Shown here: positions 34,777 through 43,583 of the stretch, in pieces
Layout of the letters: every line of letters starts with the position of its first letter
Position numbering within the stretch: the stretch's first letter is position 1
NCBI GenBank assembly: GCA_900316955.1
Contig: ONEX01000007.1
Span: 62,001 to 126,000 of the forward strand
DNA from: an uncultured Bacteroidales bacterium
GTDB lineage: Bacteria > Bacteroidota > Bacteroidia > Bacteroidales > UBA932
Direction: 5' to 3'
DNA length: 64,000 nucleotides
Position numbers and translations under genes: made by a program
The notes under the pieces: model-generated
Seen by the model: only the letters and a program-made list of their open reading frames with translations
Told to the model about the DNA's origin: nothing
Databases searched by the model: none

Positions 34777-36458
34777 TAATCCGCCGCGTTGATCCGGTCG
34801 TTCAGCCAGGCGAGGCGGGCTTCATAGAATTCCTTCAAGAAAGCGTATTCCTGCTCGTAGGTGGGGAAGTAGTAGTAATTGGGCCAGACCTTCACGCCCA
34901 GGATCTGCCAGCGGTCGAAGTTCCGGGATTCGGCGCCCGCCATCAGGGTGTGCTGTCGGTCCAGGAAGGCGGGGACCTGCGTCAGGAGGGTAGGGTAGAG
35001 CTCGTTCCAGCGGTCCACGACGGCCTTCTTGAACGCCGGGTCGAAGAACAGCTGGTTGTACCACTTCACGTAGCGCATCTGCCAGCCTTCGGGCTTCTCG
35101 AAGTTCGTGTAGTCGCAGTTTCCGAGGGTGATGTCGAAGTCCCACACGTGGTACATCTCCAGGGGCTTTCCCTTCTCCTTCGTGAGGTAGGTGCTCTTCC
35201 GGACGTTTCCGTCTGGATTCTTGGTGATTTCCTGGATGATGTAGTAGTTGATGAAGGAGGGAACGTCGATATAGGACCGATAGGCATAGTCGTGCTCGCC
35301 CTGGACCCTTTCCAGGGCATGCTCGAAGCCATCGAACCACTCCTTGACGTACTTCTTCTGGGCCTCCGTCGGATACTCCGGCTCGTGGAACATCACGGGG
35401 GTGTCCCAGACGGTCTTGAAGCAGACGGGCTCGTCCATCGCCTCTTCGAGCTCGAGGTAGTAGCCGCCCTCGAGGTCGTTTTCCGTGGCCACTTCGATGT
35501 TGACCCGGTGCCCCGCGATCTCCTTGTGGTCGGAGAAGGCATAGACGCCCTGGTACTGCCCGTTGAGGTACACTTCCACGCTGAGCATCATCGGAGTCCA
35601 GCTCATCCCGCAGATGCGGGAGATTTCCATCGCCATGATGTTCCGGAGGAGGGTCTTGTCGCTGTAGTTGGCCAGCAGGATCCAGTCCTTGTTGCCCCAG
35701 CGGCTGAAGACATGGGCCTTCTCGTCCAGCTTGATACGGTAGGGTTTCTTGGGCATGCCCCAGGTGGTGTTGCCGCGGCCCTTGATCCGGCCGGTCAGCT
35801 CCAGGGACTCCTCGTCGGTATAGAAGCGGGAGGGGTCCTCGAACCGGAAGGTGGCCTTGACATAATTGTCCTTGCTGTCGATGGGTTTCCCGCCTTCGGT
35901 GGTGATGTGGACCGTCGGAATCCGGAAGTTCGAGGGGATGGCCTTGTCGTGCAGCGGGTCGATGTACGGCGGCTTGGGCGGGTCCACGGGCTCTTCGGGT
36001 TTCTCGGGCTCCCAGCCGTTGTCGAACTCCATCGTCTCGCCGTTGGAGGCCCAGATCCGCAGGTACTTCAGGTTGCGGTAGGCATAGAGGGGAACGCTTT
36101 CCTCCAGAGGGCCGTTCGTCCTTCCGATGCCGGTGTCCTCCCCGTCCAGGAACCAGTTCGTTCCCTGCCGGACGACCGTTTTCGGCACATAGGCGAGGGT
36201 GTCCGTCCCGTCCTCGATGACCCATTCCGCCGTCGGGACGACGACACTTGTTCCGTCCTGGAAGAAGACCTTCGAGAAAGTGGTCAGGGTGCGGGTTTCC
36301 GTGTAGGTCTTTCCGTCCCGGTAGGCATGGACCATTTCCAGGAAGGAAGGGGGCGTGGACGGCCTGGTTTCCGGGACGATCCGGTCCTCCCGGCAGGAAA
36401 TCGCGAGGAGCAGGATTCCCGTCAGGAGAAGGAGCCGATATCCCAGGTGGCGCTTCAT
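34773..36458 (-). CDS. CotH-kinase-family lipoprotein
   Basis: A 561-residue lipoprotein (LLLTGILLLAISC). The CotH core starts at IKGRGNTTWGMPKKPYRIKLDEK, then WILLANYSDKTLLRNIMAMEI and VEVYLNGQYQGVYAFSDHKEIA. FINYYIIQEI and VWDFDITLGN carry the conserved Asn and Asp-x-Asp of the protein-kinase-like fold. CotH proteins phosphorylate secreted proteins in spores; in Bacteroidetes PULs the target is not known. It is the only minus-strand gene in this PUL, and its stop overlaps that of the regulator by 4 bp (34773-34776), a convergent overlap that could give antisense interference. Confidence 0.85.
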   Translation of the reverse strand: MKRHLGYRLLLLTGILLLAISCREDRIVPETRPSTPPSFLEMVHAYRDGKTYTETRTLTTFSKVFFQDGTSVVVPTAEWVIEDGTDTLAYVPKTVVRQGTNWFLDGEDTGIGRTNGPLEESVPLYAYRNLKYLRIWASNGETMEFDNGWEPEKPEEPVDPPKPPYIDPLHDKAIPSNFRIPTVHITTEGGKPIDSKDNYVKATFRFEDPSRFYTDEESLELTGRIKGRGNTTWGMPKKPYRIKLDEKAHVFSRWGNKDWILLANYSDKTLLRNIMAMEISRICGMSWTPMMLSVEVYLNGQYQGVYAFSDHKEIAGHRVNIEVATENDLEGGYYLELEEAMDEPVCFKTVWDTPVMFHEPEYPTEAQKKYVKEWFDGFEHALERVQGEHDYAYRSYIDVPSFINYYIIQEITKNPDGNVRKSTYLTKEKGKPLEMYHVWDFDITLGNCDYTNFEKPEGWQMRYVKWYNQLFFDPAFKKAVVDRWNELYPTLLTQVPAFLDRQHTLMAGAESRNFDRWQILGVKVWPNYYYFPTYEQEYAFLKEFYEARLAWLNDRINAADY

Positions 36459-36481
36459 GGTGCAAAGATAGTTTTTCGGTC

Positions 36482-36566
36482 TTAACGGCGGCCTCCCTTT
36501 TGGGGTTAAAAGGGCCCTTAACGGCCGATTTAAGGTTTTATTAATGAAGAATAATCCTTACTTTTG
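36482..36566 (+). promoter_or_regulatory. Third PUL promoter with phased TTAA array
   Basis: TTAA occurs at 36482, 36506, 36518, 36530 and 36541 (steps of 24, 12, 12 and 11 bp). The -7 box TACTTTTG at 36559-36566 is a perfect TAnnTTTG. The ATG is at 36588. The divergent CotH gene starts at 36458, so the array could serve both directions. Confidence 0.6.
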
Positions 36567-36587
36567 CGAAGACAGAACCGTGAACCG

Positions 36588-37694
36588 ATGAAACGACTGC
36601 TGATTTCCCTGGCGGCGGCCTTCGCCGCCTTCTTCTCCGCCACGGCGGATCCCATCGACGAGCTCCTGCCCGTGCGGGGCCTCGCCATCGAGGCGCCCTC
36701 CTCCCGCGGGCTGAACGATTTCCTCAAATTCATCGAAGGGGACCTGGTCCCTGCCCATTTCAACCTGCTCATCCTGCGGGTGGACTGGAACTACGCCTAC
36801 GAGACCCACCCCGAATTGCGGGACGAGCACCCGTTGACGAAGGAGGACGTGAAGCGGATCGTCGCCGTGTGCCGGAACCGGGGCATCCGGCTGGTGCCGC
36901 AGATCAACCTGCTGGGCCACCAGTCCTGGGCCAAGCAGACGCACGCCCTGCTCCGGGAGTACCCCGAGTTCGACGAAACCCCGTCCGTCAAGACGGAGAA
37001 CTATACGGACTGGCCCAATCCGGAGGGCCTGTACTGCAAGAGCTACTGCCCGTTGCATCCGGACGTGCACAAGGTCGTTTTCGACGTGGTGGACGAGCTC
37101 TGCGACGTCTTCGAGACGGACGCGTTCCATGCCGGGATGGACGAGGTGTTCTACATCGGCATGCCGGAATGCCCCCGCTGCAATGGCCGCGACAAGGCGG
37201 AACTCTTCGCCGGGGAAGTGACGCTTATCCGCAACCACCTGGCCGCGAAGGGCCGCCAGCTCATGATCTGGGGCGACCGCCTGCTGGACGGCCGCACCAC
37301 CGGGCTGGGGGAGTGGGAAGCCAGCTACAACTACACCTGGCGCGCCATCGACCTGATCCCGAAGGATGTCTTCATCTGCGACTGGCACTATGAGCGGGCG
37401 GACCTGACGGGCGTCTATTTCGCCACGAAGGGCCTCCCGGTCGCTTCCTGCGGCTATCGGAACCCGTCCCTCTGCGAGCAGCAGATCCGCGACATGGTCC
37501 GCTTCCGCAAGCAGGCCGCTCCCGAGACGGCCGCCCGCCTGCAGGGATACATCCACACCATCTGGTCCGGCGCCGGCCAGTTCCTGCGCCGGTACAACGC
37601 CGTGAAGCAGAATACCGAGCCGGAAGACGGGCGCTTCGACGACGCCCACGCCCTGCAGACGGTCATCGCCACATTCACCAACCTAGCCCAGTAA
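36588..37694 (+). CDS. GH20-like glycosidase (TIM-barrel only)
   Basis: A 368-residue secreted protein (signal KRLLISLAAAFAAFFSATA). The barrel carries INLLGHQSW and AFHAGMDEVFYIG, the Asp-Glu pair of GH20 (family consensus H-x-G-x-D-E), and LMIWGDRLLDG and YNYTWRAIDLIP in later strands. The usual N-terminal GH20b domain is absent. GH20 enzymes are beta-N-acetylhexosaminidases or lacto-N-biosidases using substrate-assisted catalysis. Short stand-alone forms occur in Bacteroidetes, and activity on another beta-hexoside cannot be excluded. It is followed by the double hydrolase after 4 bp. Confidence 0.75.
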   Translation: MKRLLISLAAAFAAFFSATADPIDELLPVRGLAIEAPSSRGLNDFLKFIEGDLVPAHFNLLILRVDWNYAYETHPELRDEHPLTKEDVKRIVAVCRNRGIRLVPQINLLGHQSWAKQTHALLREYPEFDETPSVKTENYTDWPNPEGLYCKSYCPLHPDVHKVVFDVVDELCDVFETDAFHAGMDEVFYIGMPECPRCNGRDKAELFAGEVTLIRNHLAAKGRQLMIWGDRLLDGRTTGLGEWEASYNYTWRAIDLIPKDVFICDWHYERADLTGVYFATKGLPVASCGYRNPSLCEQQIRDMVRFRKQAAPETAARLQGYIHTIWSGAGQFLRRYNAVKQNTEPEDGRFDDAHALQTVIATFTNLAQ

Positions 37695-37698
37695 AGCT

Positions 37699-39420
37699 AT
37701 GAAAAAAGCCGCCACCCTTCTCCTTTTCCTCCTGTCCATCTCCTTGTGGGCGCAGGAGCGCGTCCCCGTCTGGCCGAAAGGCAAGATGCCCGACCCGCAG
37801 GGGCACCAGATCGCCGCGATGACCGACGAAGCCGGCCTCGAGGGCTTCAATCAGGACAAGTACCGGATCCCGTACCTGGAATGGTTCGAGAAACCCGCCC
37901 ACCCGAACGGGACCTGCATGATCCTCATCTCGGGCGGCAGCTATATGAACTGCTGCGACGTGGGGCTCATCAAGAGCTGGCGCGAGAAGCTTACGGCGCT
38001 GGGCGTCCAGTGCGTGAACTTCGTGTACCGCACCCCGCGCCCCGTGGGCCTGCCCATCTACCAGTCGGCCTGGGAGGACGGCCAGCGGGCGGTCCGCTTG
38101 GTCCGCCGCGAGGCGGCGAAGCGCGGCTTCGACCCGGAGAAGATCGGCGTGATCTCGATGTCCGCCGGGTCGCACCTCGCGCTCCTGCTCGCCACCAGCT
38201 CGCAGACGCCGGCGTACGCCCCCATCGATAAGGTGGATGACACCCCCTGCCACATCAACTGGGCCATCGTGAACGCGCCGGCCTATGTGACCACGGACGG
38301 CGAGACGGGCACGCCCGCCTTCCGGGAGGGCTACGGCACGGACGTCACGATCAGCGACGTGTTCAAGTTCGATGAGAAGACTTGCCCGATGAGCCTGCAT
38401 CACGGGGAAGTCGATCCTTATACCCCCACGGGTTCCACGCTGGTGTACCGGAAGCTCCGGAAGATGGGCGTTCCGGCGGAACTGCACCTGTATCCGGACA
38501 AGGGACACGGCGCGTTCGGCTTCGAGCGGGGCGTCGAGTTCATGACGCAGATGGGCTTCCTGGGCCCCGTCCAGCCGGAAGTGGCCCTGCTGGACCGTTT
38601 CACGTCGGATGAGGCCCGGGCGCAGTACATCAAGGAAGACATCTGGCCGGAGGGCAAGATGCCCGATGCGCAGGAAGCGCTGGGCGCGCCCTACATCGAG
38701 TGGCACTTCCCGAAGGAGCTCAAGACCACGGCCATCCAGATCATCTACTCCGGCGGCGCCTATCTGCGCAACGACCCGGGCAGTTTCGAGGTGACGCCTG
38801 CCCGGCGCTATCTCAACGACCTCGGGATGACGGTCGTGACGATGCGCTACCGCACCCCGCGTCCGGAAGGCCTTGCCAAGCATACGACCGCGTGGCAGGA
38901 CCTCCAGCGGGCCGTCCGGGTGGTCCGGAGCGAGGCCGCGCAGTACGGCCTGGACCCGGACCGGATCGGCATCATGGGCTCGTCCGCCGGCGGTCATCTG
39001 ACGCTGATGGGCGTGACTTCCGCCCGGCACAAGTCCTACCTGCCCGTCGACAACATCGACCGGACGGTATCCTGCAAGGTCCAATGGGGCATCGGCATCT
39101 ATCCGGCCTACGCGCTCGTGGACGGCGCGGACGGGCATAACGCCCACGGCGGCAACGAGGATGCCGACATCCTGGTCCCCGAGTTCTCCTTCGACCTGGA
39201 CACCGCCCCGATGCTGCTGCTCCACGGCGACGCCGACGGCTATGCGTCGATGGGTTCCGTCAAGGTGTGGGAAAAGCTGCGCGCGATGGGCCTTTCCGCG
39301 GAGCTGCATACGCTCGCCCTCCGCGAGCACTGCTTCCAGCGGACGGCCTCCCCGGGCACCGGCAGCTACACCTGGCTGGACCGGATCCAGGAGTTCTTCA
39401 AGAGCCGCGGCCTCCTGTAA
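37699..39420 (+). CDS. Secreted double alpha/beta hydrolase (esterase-like)
   Basis: A 573-residue protein with signal peptide LLLFLLSISLWAQ and two related alpha/beta-hydrolase domains. In the first (about 35-300) the nucleophile motif is ISMSAGSH (first Gly replaced by Ser), with Asp in HHGEVDPYT and His in DKGHGAFGF. In the second (about 310-573) the nucleophile is in IMGSSAGGH, Asp in HGDADGY and His in REHCFQR. Both open with a WPKGKMPD/WPEGKMPD repeat, so the protein arose by internal duplication. PUL esterases of this type remove acetyl or other acyl groups. It is probably co-transcribed with the GH20-like gene. Confidence 0.85.
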   Translation: MKKAATLLLFLLSISLWAQERVPVWPKGKMPDPQGHQIAAMTDEAGLEGFNQDKYRIPYLEWFEKPAHPNGTCMILISGGSYMNCCDVGLIKSWREKLTALGVQCVNFVYRTPRPVGLPIYQSAWEDGQRAVRLVRREAAKRGFDPEKIGVISMSAGSHLALLLATSSQTPAYAPIDKVDDTPCHINWAIVNAPAYVTTDGETGTPAFREGYGTDVTISDVFKFDEKTCPMSLHHGEVDPYTPTGSTLVYRKLRKMGVPAELHLYPDKGHGAFGFERGVEFMTQMGFLGPVQPEVALLDRFTSDEARAQYIKEDIWPEGKMPDAQEALGAPYIEWHFPKELKTTAIQIIYSGGAYLRNDPGSFEVTPARRYLNDLGMTVVTMRYRTPRPEGLAKHTTAWQDLQRAVRVVRSEAAQYGLDPDRIGIMGSSAGGHLTLMGVTSARHKSYLPVDNIDRTVSCKVQWGIGIYPAYALVDGADGHNAHGGNEDADILVPEFSFDLDTAPMLLLHGDADGYASMGSVKVWEKLRAMGLSAELHTLALREHCFQRTASPGTGSYTWLDRIQEFFKSRGLL

Positions 39421-39423
39421 GCG

Positions 39424-40776
39424 ATGCGGAAGCTCAAGGTCCCGAATACCTACGTCATCATCGCGGTCATCATCGCTCTCTGCGCGGTCCTGACCTGGTT
39501 CGTGCCGGGCGGGCAGTATGTGAAGGCCGAGGACGGGACGCTGTCCTACGAGGCGGTCGATGCCGTCCCGCAGACGTGGCAGGTGTTGTCGGCCGTCTAT
39601 CACGGGTTCGTGAAGCAGGCCGGCATCATCGTCTTCATCCTGGTCGTGGGCGGAGCCTTCTGGCTGCTTAATGCCACCGGGGCGGTGGAGGCGGGCATCC
39701 AGCGCTTCATCGCCCGGATCGGCAAGCGGGACATCCTCGTGCTGGTCGCGCTGACGGTGCTGTTTTCCCTGGCGGGGGCCGTTTTCGGGATGAGCGAGGA
39801 AACGATTCCTTTCGTGGGCATCGTCGTCCCGCTGGTCGTGTCCATGGGCTATGACGCCTTCATGGGCATGCTGGTGGTCTATGTGGCCTCCAATGTGGGC
39901 TTTTCCAGCGCGTTCCTGAATCCTTTCACCGTGGGAATCGCGCAGGAAATGGCGGACCTTCCGCTCTTCTCCGGCATGGGTTACCGCATCTTCTGCTGGG
40001 CCTTCCTCACGCTCCTGATGGTCGTTTTCGTGTGGCTCTATGCGAAGCGGACGCGGAAAGAACCGACTGTCATTCCGAGCGCTCCTTCTGTCATTCTGAG
40101 CGCCAGCGAAGAATCTGCCCGGCCCCTGACGAAGCGCCAGTCCTGGATCCTCGTCGTCCTCCTCCTGACGGTCGTCGCCCTCATCGTCGGCGTCACCTGC
40201 TGGGACTGGTATATGCCGGAAATCACGGGCTTGTTCCTCGGGATGGGCATCGTGTGCGGCATCATCGCCGGCTTCTCCGCGAACAAGATCGCCGACGAGC
40301 TCATCGCCGGGGCGCGCGACATCCTGTCGGCGGCCCTCGTCGTGGGTTTCGCCTCCGGCATCATCGTCATCCTGCAGGACGGAAAGGTCGTGGACAGCAT
40401 CCTGCACGGGATGCAGGAGGGGCTGGACGGGAGCTCCCCGGTGGCTTCGCTGTCGGCGATGTACGGCATCCAGGCCCTCATCAACTTCATCATCCCTTCC
40501 GCCACCGCCAAGGCCGCCATCACCATTCCGATCATGGCGCCCTTTGCCGATATGGTGGGCGTTTCCCGCCAGGCGATGGTCCTCGCCTTCCAGTTCGGCG
40601 ACGGCTTCACGAACATGGTCACCCCCACTTCCGGCGTCCTCGTGGCGGCCCTCGCCATGGCCCGCATCCCTTATGCGAAATGGGTGAAATGGGTCTGGAA
40701 AGGCGTTCTTGTGCTGCTGGTTCTCGGCCTGTTGCTGCTGCTGCCGACGGCTTTGCTGTCGATTGCGGAGTTCTAG
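39424..40776 (+). CDS. YfcC/C4-dicarboxylate-type membrane transporter
   Basis: A 450-residue polytopic protein with 10-12 hydrophobic segments (NTYVIIAVIIALCAVLTWFV; GIIVFILVVGGAFWLL). FGMSEETIPFVGIVVPL and INFIIPSATAKAAITIPIMAP are typical of the YfcC/DcuC (arginine-ornithine or dicarboxylate) carrier group. A hydrophilic loop at about residues 214-236 is encoded by a dispersed repeat (40067-40116) inserted in frame, between helices ending VWLYAKR and starting SWILVV. It starts 3 bp after the hydrolase gene, so it may import a PUL product. The substrate is not readable. Confidence 0.8.
   Translation: MRKLKVPNTYVIIAVIIALCAVLTWFVPGGQYVKAEDGTLSYEAVDAVPQTWQVLSAVYHGFVKQAGIIVFILVVGGAFWLLNATGAVEAGIQRFIARIGKRDILVLVALTVLFSLAGAVFGMSEETIPFVGIVVPLVVSMGYDAFMGMLVVYVASNVGFSSAFLNPFTVGIAQEMADLPLFSGMGYRIFCWAFLTLLMVVFVWLYAKRTRKEPTVIPSAPSVILSASEESARPLTKRQSWILVVLLLTVVALIVGVTCWDWYMPEITGLFLGMGIVCGIIAGFSANKIADELIAGARDILSAALVVGFASGIIVILQDGKVVDSILHGMQEGLDGSSPVASLSAMYGIQALINFIIPSATAKAAITIPIMAPFADMVGVSRQAMVLAFQFGDGFTNMVTPTSGVLVAALAMARIPYAKWVKWVWKGVLVLLVLGLLLLLPTALLSIAEF
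40067..40116 (+). repeat. Dispersed TGTCATTCTGAGCG-type repeat inside a transporter gene
   Basis: CTGTCATTCCGAGCG (40067-40081) and CTGTCATTCTGAGCG (40088-40102), followed by CCAGCGAAGAATCT, is a tandem form of a dispersed repeat that I know from intergenic regions of many Bacteroidetes and other genomes. Its other frame reads CHSER, a well-known translation of this repeat. Here it is in frame with the carrier gene and encodes VIPSAPSVILSASEESA. Confidence 0.7.
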
Positions 40777-40777
40777 T

Positions 40778-40808
40778 CTTGCCGATTTCCGGAAAATCGT
40801 TAAATTTG
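40778..40808 (+). promoter_or_regulatory. Promoter of the abrB-acyltransferase pair
   Basis: CTTG at 40778-40781 and TAAATTTG at 40801-40808 (perfect TAnnTTTG) are separated by 19 bp. The start codon is at 40835. Confidence 0.55.
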
Positions 40809-40834
40809 TGGGAAATTTCTAACTTTTCCTACAA

Positions 40835-41044
40835 ATGCAAGAGAAAGACGGCAAATACATCTTCGGAGTCGTGAAGGTGGGGGACAAGGGACAGATCGTC
40901 ATCCCCAAGGACGCGCGCCAAGTCTATGGCATCAAGCCGGGCGACGCCCTGATCATGCTCGGGGACGAGCGCGGGATCGCTCTCCTCAAGACGGAAATCT
41001 TCCAGAACGCAATCGACCAGGCGATGGGGGGCCTGACCAAATGA
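40835..41044 (+). CDS. AbrB/SpoVT-type DNA-binding protein
   Basis: A 69-residue protein. VKVGDKGQIVIPKDARQVYGIKPGDALIML is the swapped-hairpin AbrB N-terminal fold (G-Q-I-x-I-P motif). The C-terminal tail (IFQNAIDQAMGG) is a short helix. AbrB-like proteins act as dimers or tetramers that regulate their own operon or serve as antitoxins. It overlaps the acyltransferase gene by ATGA and probably regulates that pair; no toxin is seen nearby. Confidence 0.8.
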   Translation: MQEKDGKYIFGVVKVGDKGQIVIPKDARQVYGIKPGDALIMLGDERGIALLKTEIFQNAIDQAMGGLTK

Positions 41045-42150
41045 GAAAGCATTGGATCGACAACCTGCGCTGGGCGACGGTGCTCCTGGTGCTGTTCTAC
41101 CACGTCATCTATTTCTACAACAACAAGGGAGTCTTCGGCGGCATCGGCGGTTTCGGCGAATATCCGCAGTGCCCCCAGTATCAGGATGTGGTGATGTACA
41201 TCCTGTATCCTTTCTTCATGCCGCTGCTGTTCCTCCTTGCGGGCATCAGTGCGCGGTATGCGCTCCAGAAGTATCCGGCCAGGGAATGGTTCAAGGCCCG
41301 CACGCGGAAACTGCTGGTTCCCGGCACCATCGGCCTGCTCGTGTTCCACTGGATGGTGGGGTATTTCAATACGGTCGTAGCGGAAAGGGAAGGCGTGTTC
41401 GAGGGGGTCCCCGGCGTGGTCAAGTATTTCATCATGGCGTTCTCCGGCACCGGCCCGCTCTGGTTCGTCCAGGTGCTCTGGCTGCTGTGCCTCGTGCTTC
41501 TCGCGGTCAGGGCGCTGGACCGCAAGGACAAGCTCTGGACCTGGTGCGGGAAAGCGAACATCCTCTGGATCATCCTGCTCGGGGTCCTGTTCTGGCTCGG
41601 CGAGCAGACGCTCGTCAAGAACCCCCGCCCGGCCACGATGGACGGCCTCCTGAACCTGTACAAGCCTGTTTTCTACCTCATTCCTTTCCTGCTGGGTTAT
41701 TTCGTTTTCTCCCATGACGAGGTGCAGGAGAAGCTGGGCAAGGCCTGGATTCCCCTGATGGCCTGCGCGGTCGTCGCCGGCGGCATCCTCATCGGCACCA
41801 CCTTCGGCCAGGACAATACGTCGCCGCAGTACCTGGGAAGCCCGCTGAACTGCATCTACGGCTGGCTGATGTGCCTTGCGATGATGGCCTGGTTCCAGGC
41901 GAAGTACGACTGCACCAGTCCGTTCGCGGCCTATATGACGAGGAGCAGCTACGGCATCTACATCGTCCATTATCTGGTCATCGCCAGCCTGGGCTATATG
42001 ATGAAGACCTACACCCAGCTGCCGCCGTGGTCGATGTATGCGATCCTGGCCGTGGCCGTCTTCACGCTGTCCCCGCTGCTGTACGAAATCCTCCGCCGGA
42101 TTCCGTTCGTCCGCTGGGCGGTCCTGGGCGAGAAAAAGGCGGCAAAATAG
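41041..42150 (+). CDS. Acyltransferase-3 family membrane protein
   Basis: A 369-residue integral membrane protein with about ten helices. The start RKHWIDNLRWATVLLVLFYHV carries the family's conserved R-x-x-x-x-x-H(V) active-site pattern (Arg in helix 1, His in YHV). SYGIYIVHYLVI is the conserved late-helix block. The family transfers acyl groups (often acetyl) across the membrane to sugars or other periplasmic molecules. It is translationally coupled to AbrB. The substrate is unknown. Confidence 0.8.
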   Translation: MRKHWIDNLRWATVLLVLFYHVIYFYNNKGVFGGIGGFGEYPQCPQYQDVVMYILYPFFMPLLFLLAGISARYALQKYPAREWFKARTRKLLVPGTIGLLVFHWMVGYFNTVVAEREGVFEGVPGVVKYFIMAFSGTGPLWFVQVLWLLCLVLLAVRALDRKDKLWTWCGKANILWIILLGVLFWLGEQTLVKNPRPATMDGLLNLYKPVFYLIPFLLGYFVFSHDEVQEKLGKAWIPLMACAVVAGGILIGTTFGQDNTSPQYLGSPLNCIYGWLMCLAMMAWFQAKYDCTSPFAAYMTRSSYGIYIVHYLVIASLGYMMKTYTQLPPWSMYAILAVAVFTLSPLLYEILRRIPFVRWAVLGEKKAAK

Positions 42151-42153
42151 AAT

Positions 42154-42186
42154 AAAAATGCAGCCGAATGAATAATTTGCATTTTT
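42154..42186 (+). terminator. Probable terminator after the acyltransferase gene
   Basis: AAAAATGCA (42154-42162) pairs with TGCATTTTT (42178-42186), with a long loop, 3 bp past the stop. The T-run is part of the stem, so strength is uncertain. Confidence 0.5.
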
Positions 42187-42314
42187 GCTGAATCGGCCGT
42201 TTAATTAGAGTATGCTTCCGGAAGGCGGTTTTCGCCGTCAGATAAGTAGCGAATCTTGGCATTCTGACCGAAAATACTAAGCCGAATGGCCTGGAAGGGC
42301 GAAAATTATCAAAA

Positions 42315-42344
42315 TTTGGTAATTTAAAATTTTTAGTATTTTTG
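42315..42344 (+). promoter_or_regulatory. Canonical Bacteroidetes promoter of icd-gltA
   Basis: TTTG at 42315-42318 and TATTTTTG at 42337-42344 with 18 bp between them is the standard -33/-7 arrangement. The ATG of icd follows at 42375. The rest of the 225-bp gap is AT-rich and holds nothing else I recognise. Confidence 0.7.
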
Positions 42345-42374
42345 CCTAAGTCCAATTTTTAGTTAGTAGTTGCT

Positions 42375-43583
42375 ATGTCCAAGATTACGAAAACCCCCAC
42401 GGGCCTGAGGGTCCCTGATGCTGTCACCATTCCGTTCATCACGGGCGATGGAATCGGAAAGGAAATCTCTCCGGTCTGCCGCGCGGTCGTGGATGCGGCC
42501 GTCAAGCAGGCATTCAAAGGAAACCGCTCCATCGAGTGGTTGGAGGTGGAAGCCGGCCAGGAAGCGTTCAAGAAACGCGGATCCTATCTGCCGGACGAAA
42601 CGGTGGCGGCCTTCAAGGAGTACCGGGTCGGCCTGAAAGGACCGCTCAATACGCCGGCGGGACGGGGTGTCCGGTCTTTGAACGTAGCCTTGCGCCAGGC
42701 GCTGGACCTCTATGCCTGCGTGCGCCCCTTCCGCTATTTCTACGGCGTCTATTCCCCTGTGAAGTATCCCGAGCGGATCGACATCACCGTGTTCCGCGAG
42801 AACACGGAGGACGTCTATGCCGGCATTGAATGGCCCTTTGGCTCCGATAACGCCGCAAAGTTCAGCAAATTCCTCACCGAGGAACTCCAGGAGACCAAAG
42901 TCCGCTTCCCGGAAACGGCGGCGTTCGGCGTGAAGCCTGTCTCGAAGGAGGGCACGGAGCGCCTGGTCCGTCAGGCAATCCAGTATGCGCTGGCCCATCA
43001 TCGCCGCAGCGTGACCCTGGTCCACAACGGCAATATCATGAAATACACGGAGGGCGCGTTCTGCAACTGGGCCTATGAACTGGCCGAGCGGGAGTTCGGA
43101 CCCTATCTTTCCTCGGGCCGGCTGGTCGTGACGGGCATCACCTGCGACGCCTTCCTGCAGAATGCCATCTCCAATCCGGACGAATACAGCGTCATTGCCA
43201 CGCTGAACCTGAACGGCGACTACATCTCCGACGTGCTGGCCGCGCAGGTGGGCGGCGTCGGGATGGCCCCGAGCGGAAACATCAACTACGAGACCGGCCA
43301 CGGCATCTTCGAGGTGACGCACGGCGTCGCCTCCGACATCGAGGGCAAGAACGTGGCGAATCCCAGCTCGCTCATCCTCTCCGCCGCGATGATGCTGGAG
43401 CACATCGGCTGGAACGACGCGGCCAAGCTCATCGTCACGGCCATGGAGCGCGTCCTGCGCCAGGGCATTTCCACCTCGGATGTCGCGGAATCCCAGAAGC
43501 ACGGCAAGTGCGTAGGTACCAAGGAGTTTGGCGATGCGCTCATCGCCATGATGAATCCATCATCCCATTTCGGCACGCGTTAG
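42375..43583 (+). CDS. icd: Isocitrate dehydrogenase, probably NAD-dependent
   Basis: A 402-residue dimeric-type isocitrate dehydrogenase (isocitrate to 2-oxoglutarate plus CO2). Signatures are ITGDGIGKEISP, VFRENTEDVYAGIEWP and NLNGDYISD. In the coenzyme loop the E. coli NADP enzyme has HGTAPKYAGQDKVNP; here it is HGVASDIEGKNVANP, so Lys344 is Asp, Tyr345 is Ile and Val351 is Ala. The later Tyr391 and Arg395 that bind the 2'-phosphate are Ser and Glu. These are the NAD-type residues. It abuts citrate synthase directly, and a transhydrogenase lies downstream. Confidence 0.92.
   Translation: MSKITKTPTGLRVPDAVTIPFITGDGIGKEISPVCRAVVDAAVKQAFKGNRSIEWLEVEAGQEAFKKRGSYLPDETVAAFKEYRVGLKGPLNTPAGRGVRSLNVALRQALDLYACVRPFRYFYGVYSPVKYPERIDITVFRENTEDVYAGIEWPFGSDNAAKFSKFLTEELQETKVRFPETAAFGVKPVSKEGTERLVRQAIQYALAHHRRSVTLVHNGNIMKYTEGAFCNWAYELAEREFGPYLSSGRLVVTGITCDAFLQNAISNPDEYSVIATLNLNGDYISDVLAAQVGGVGMAPSGNINYETGHGIFEVTHGVASDIEGKNVANPSSLILSAAMMLEHIGWNDAAKLIVTAMERVLRQGISTSDVAESQKHGKCVGTKEFGDALIAMMNPSSHFGTR

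Noticed and set aside
42375-43583. 3-isopropylmalate dehydrogenase
   Set aside because: NAD-type residues made this a candidate, but RENTEDVYAGIEW and the overall pattern match isocitrate dehydrogenase, and citrate synthase is adjacent.
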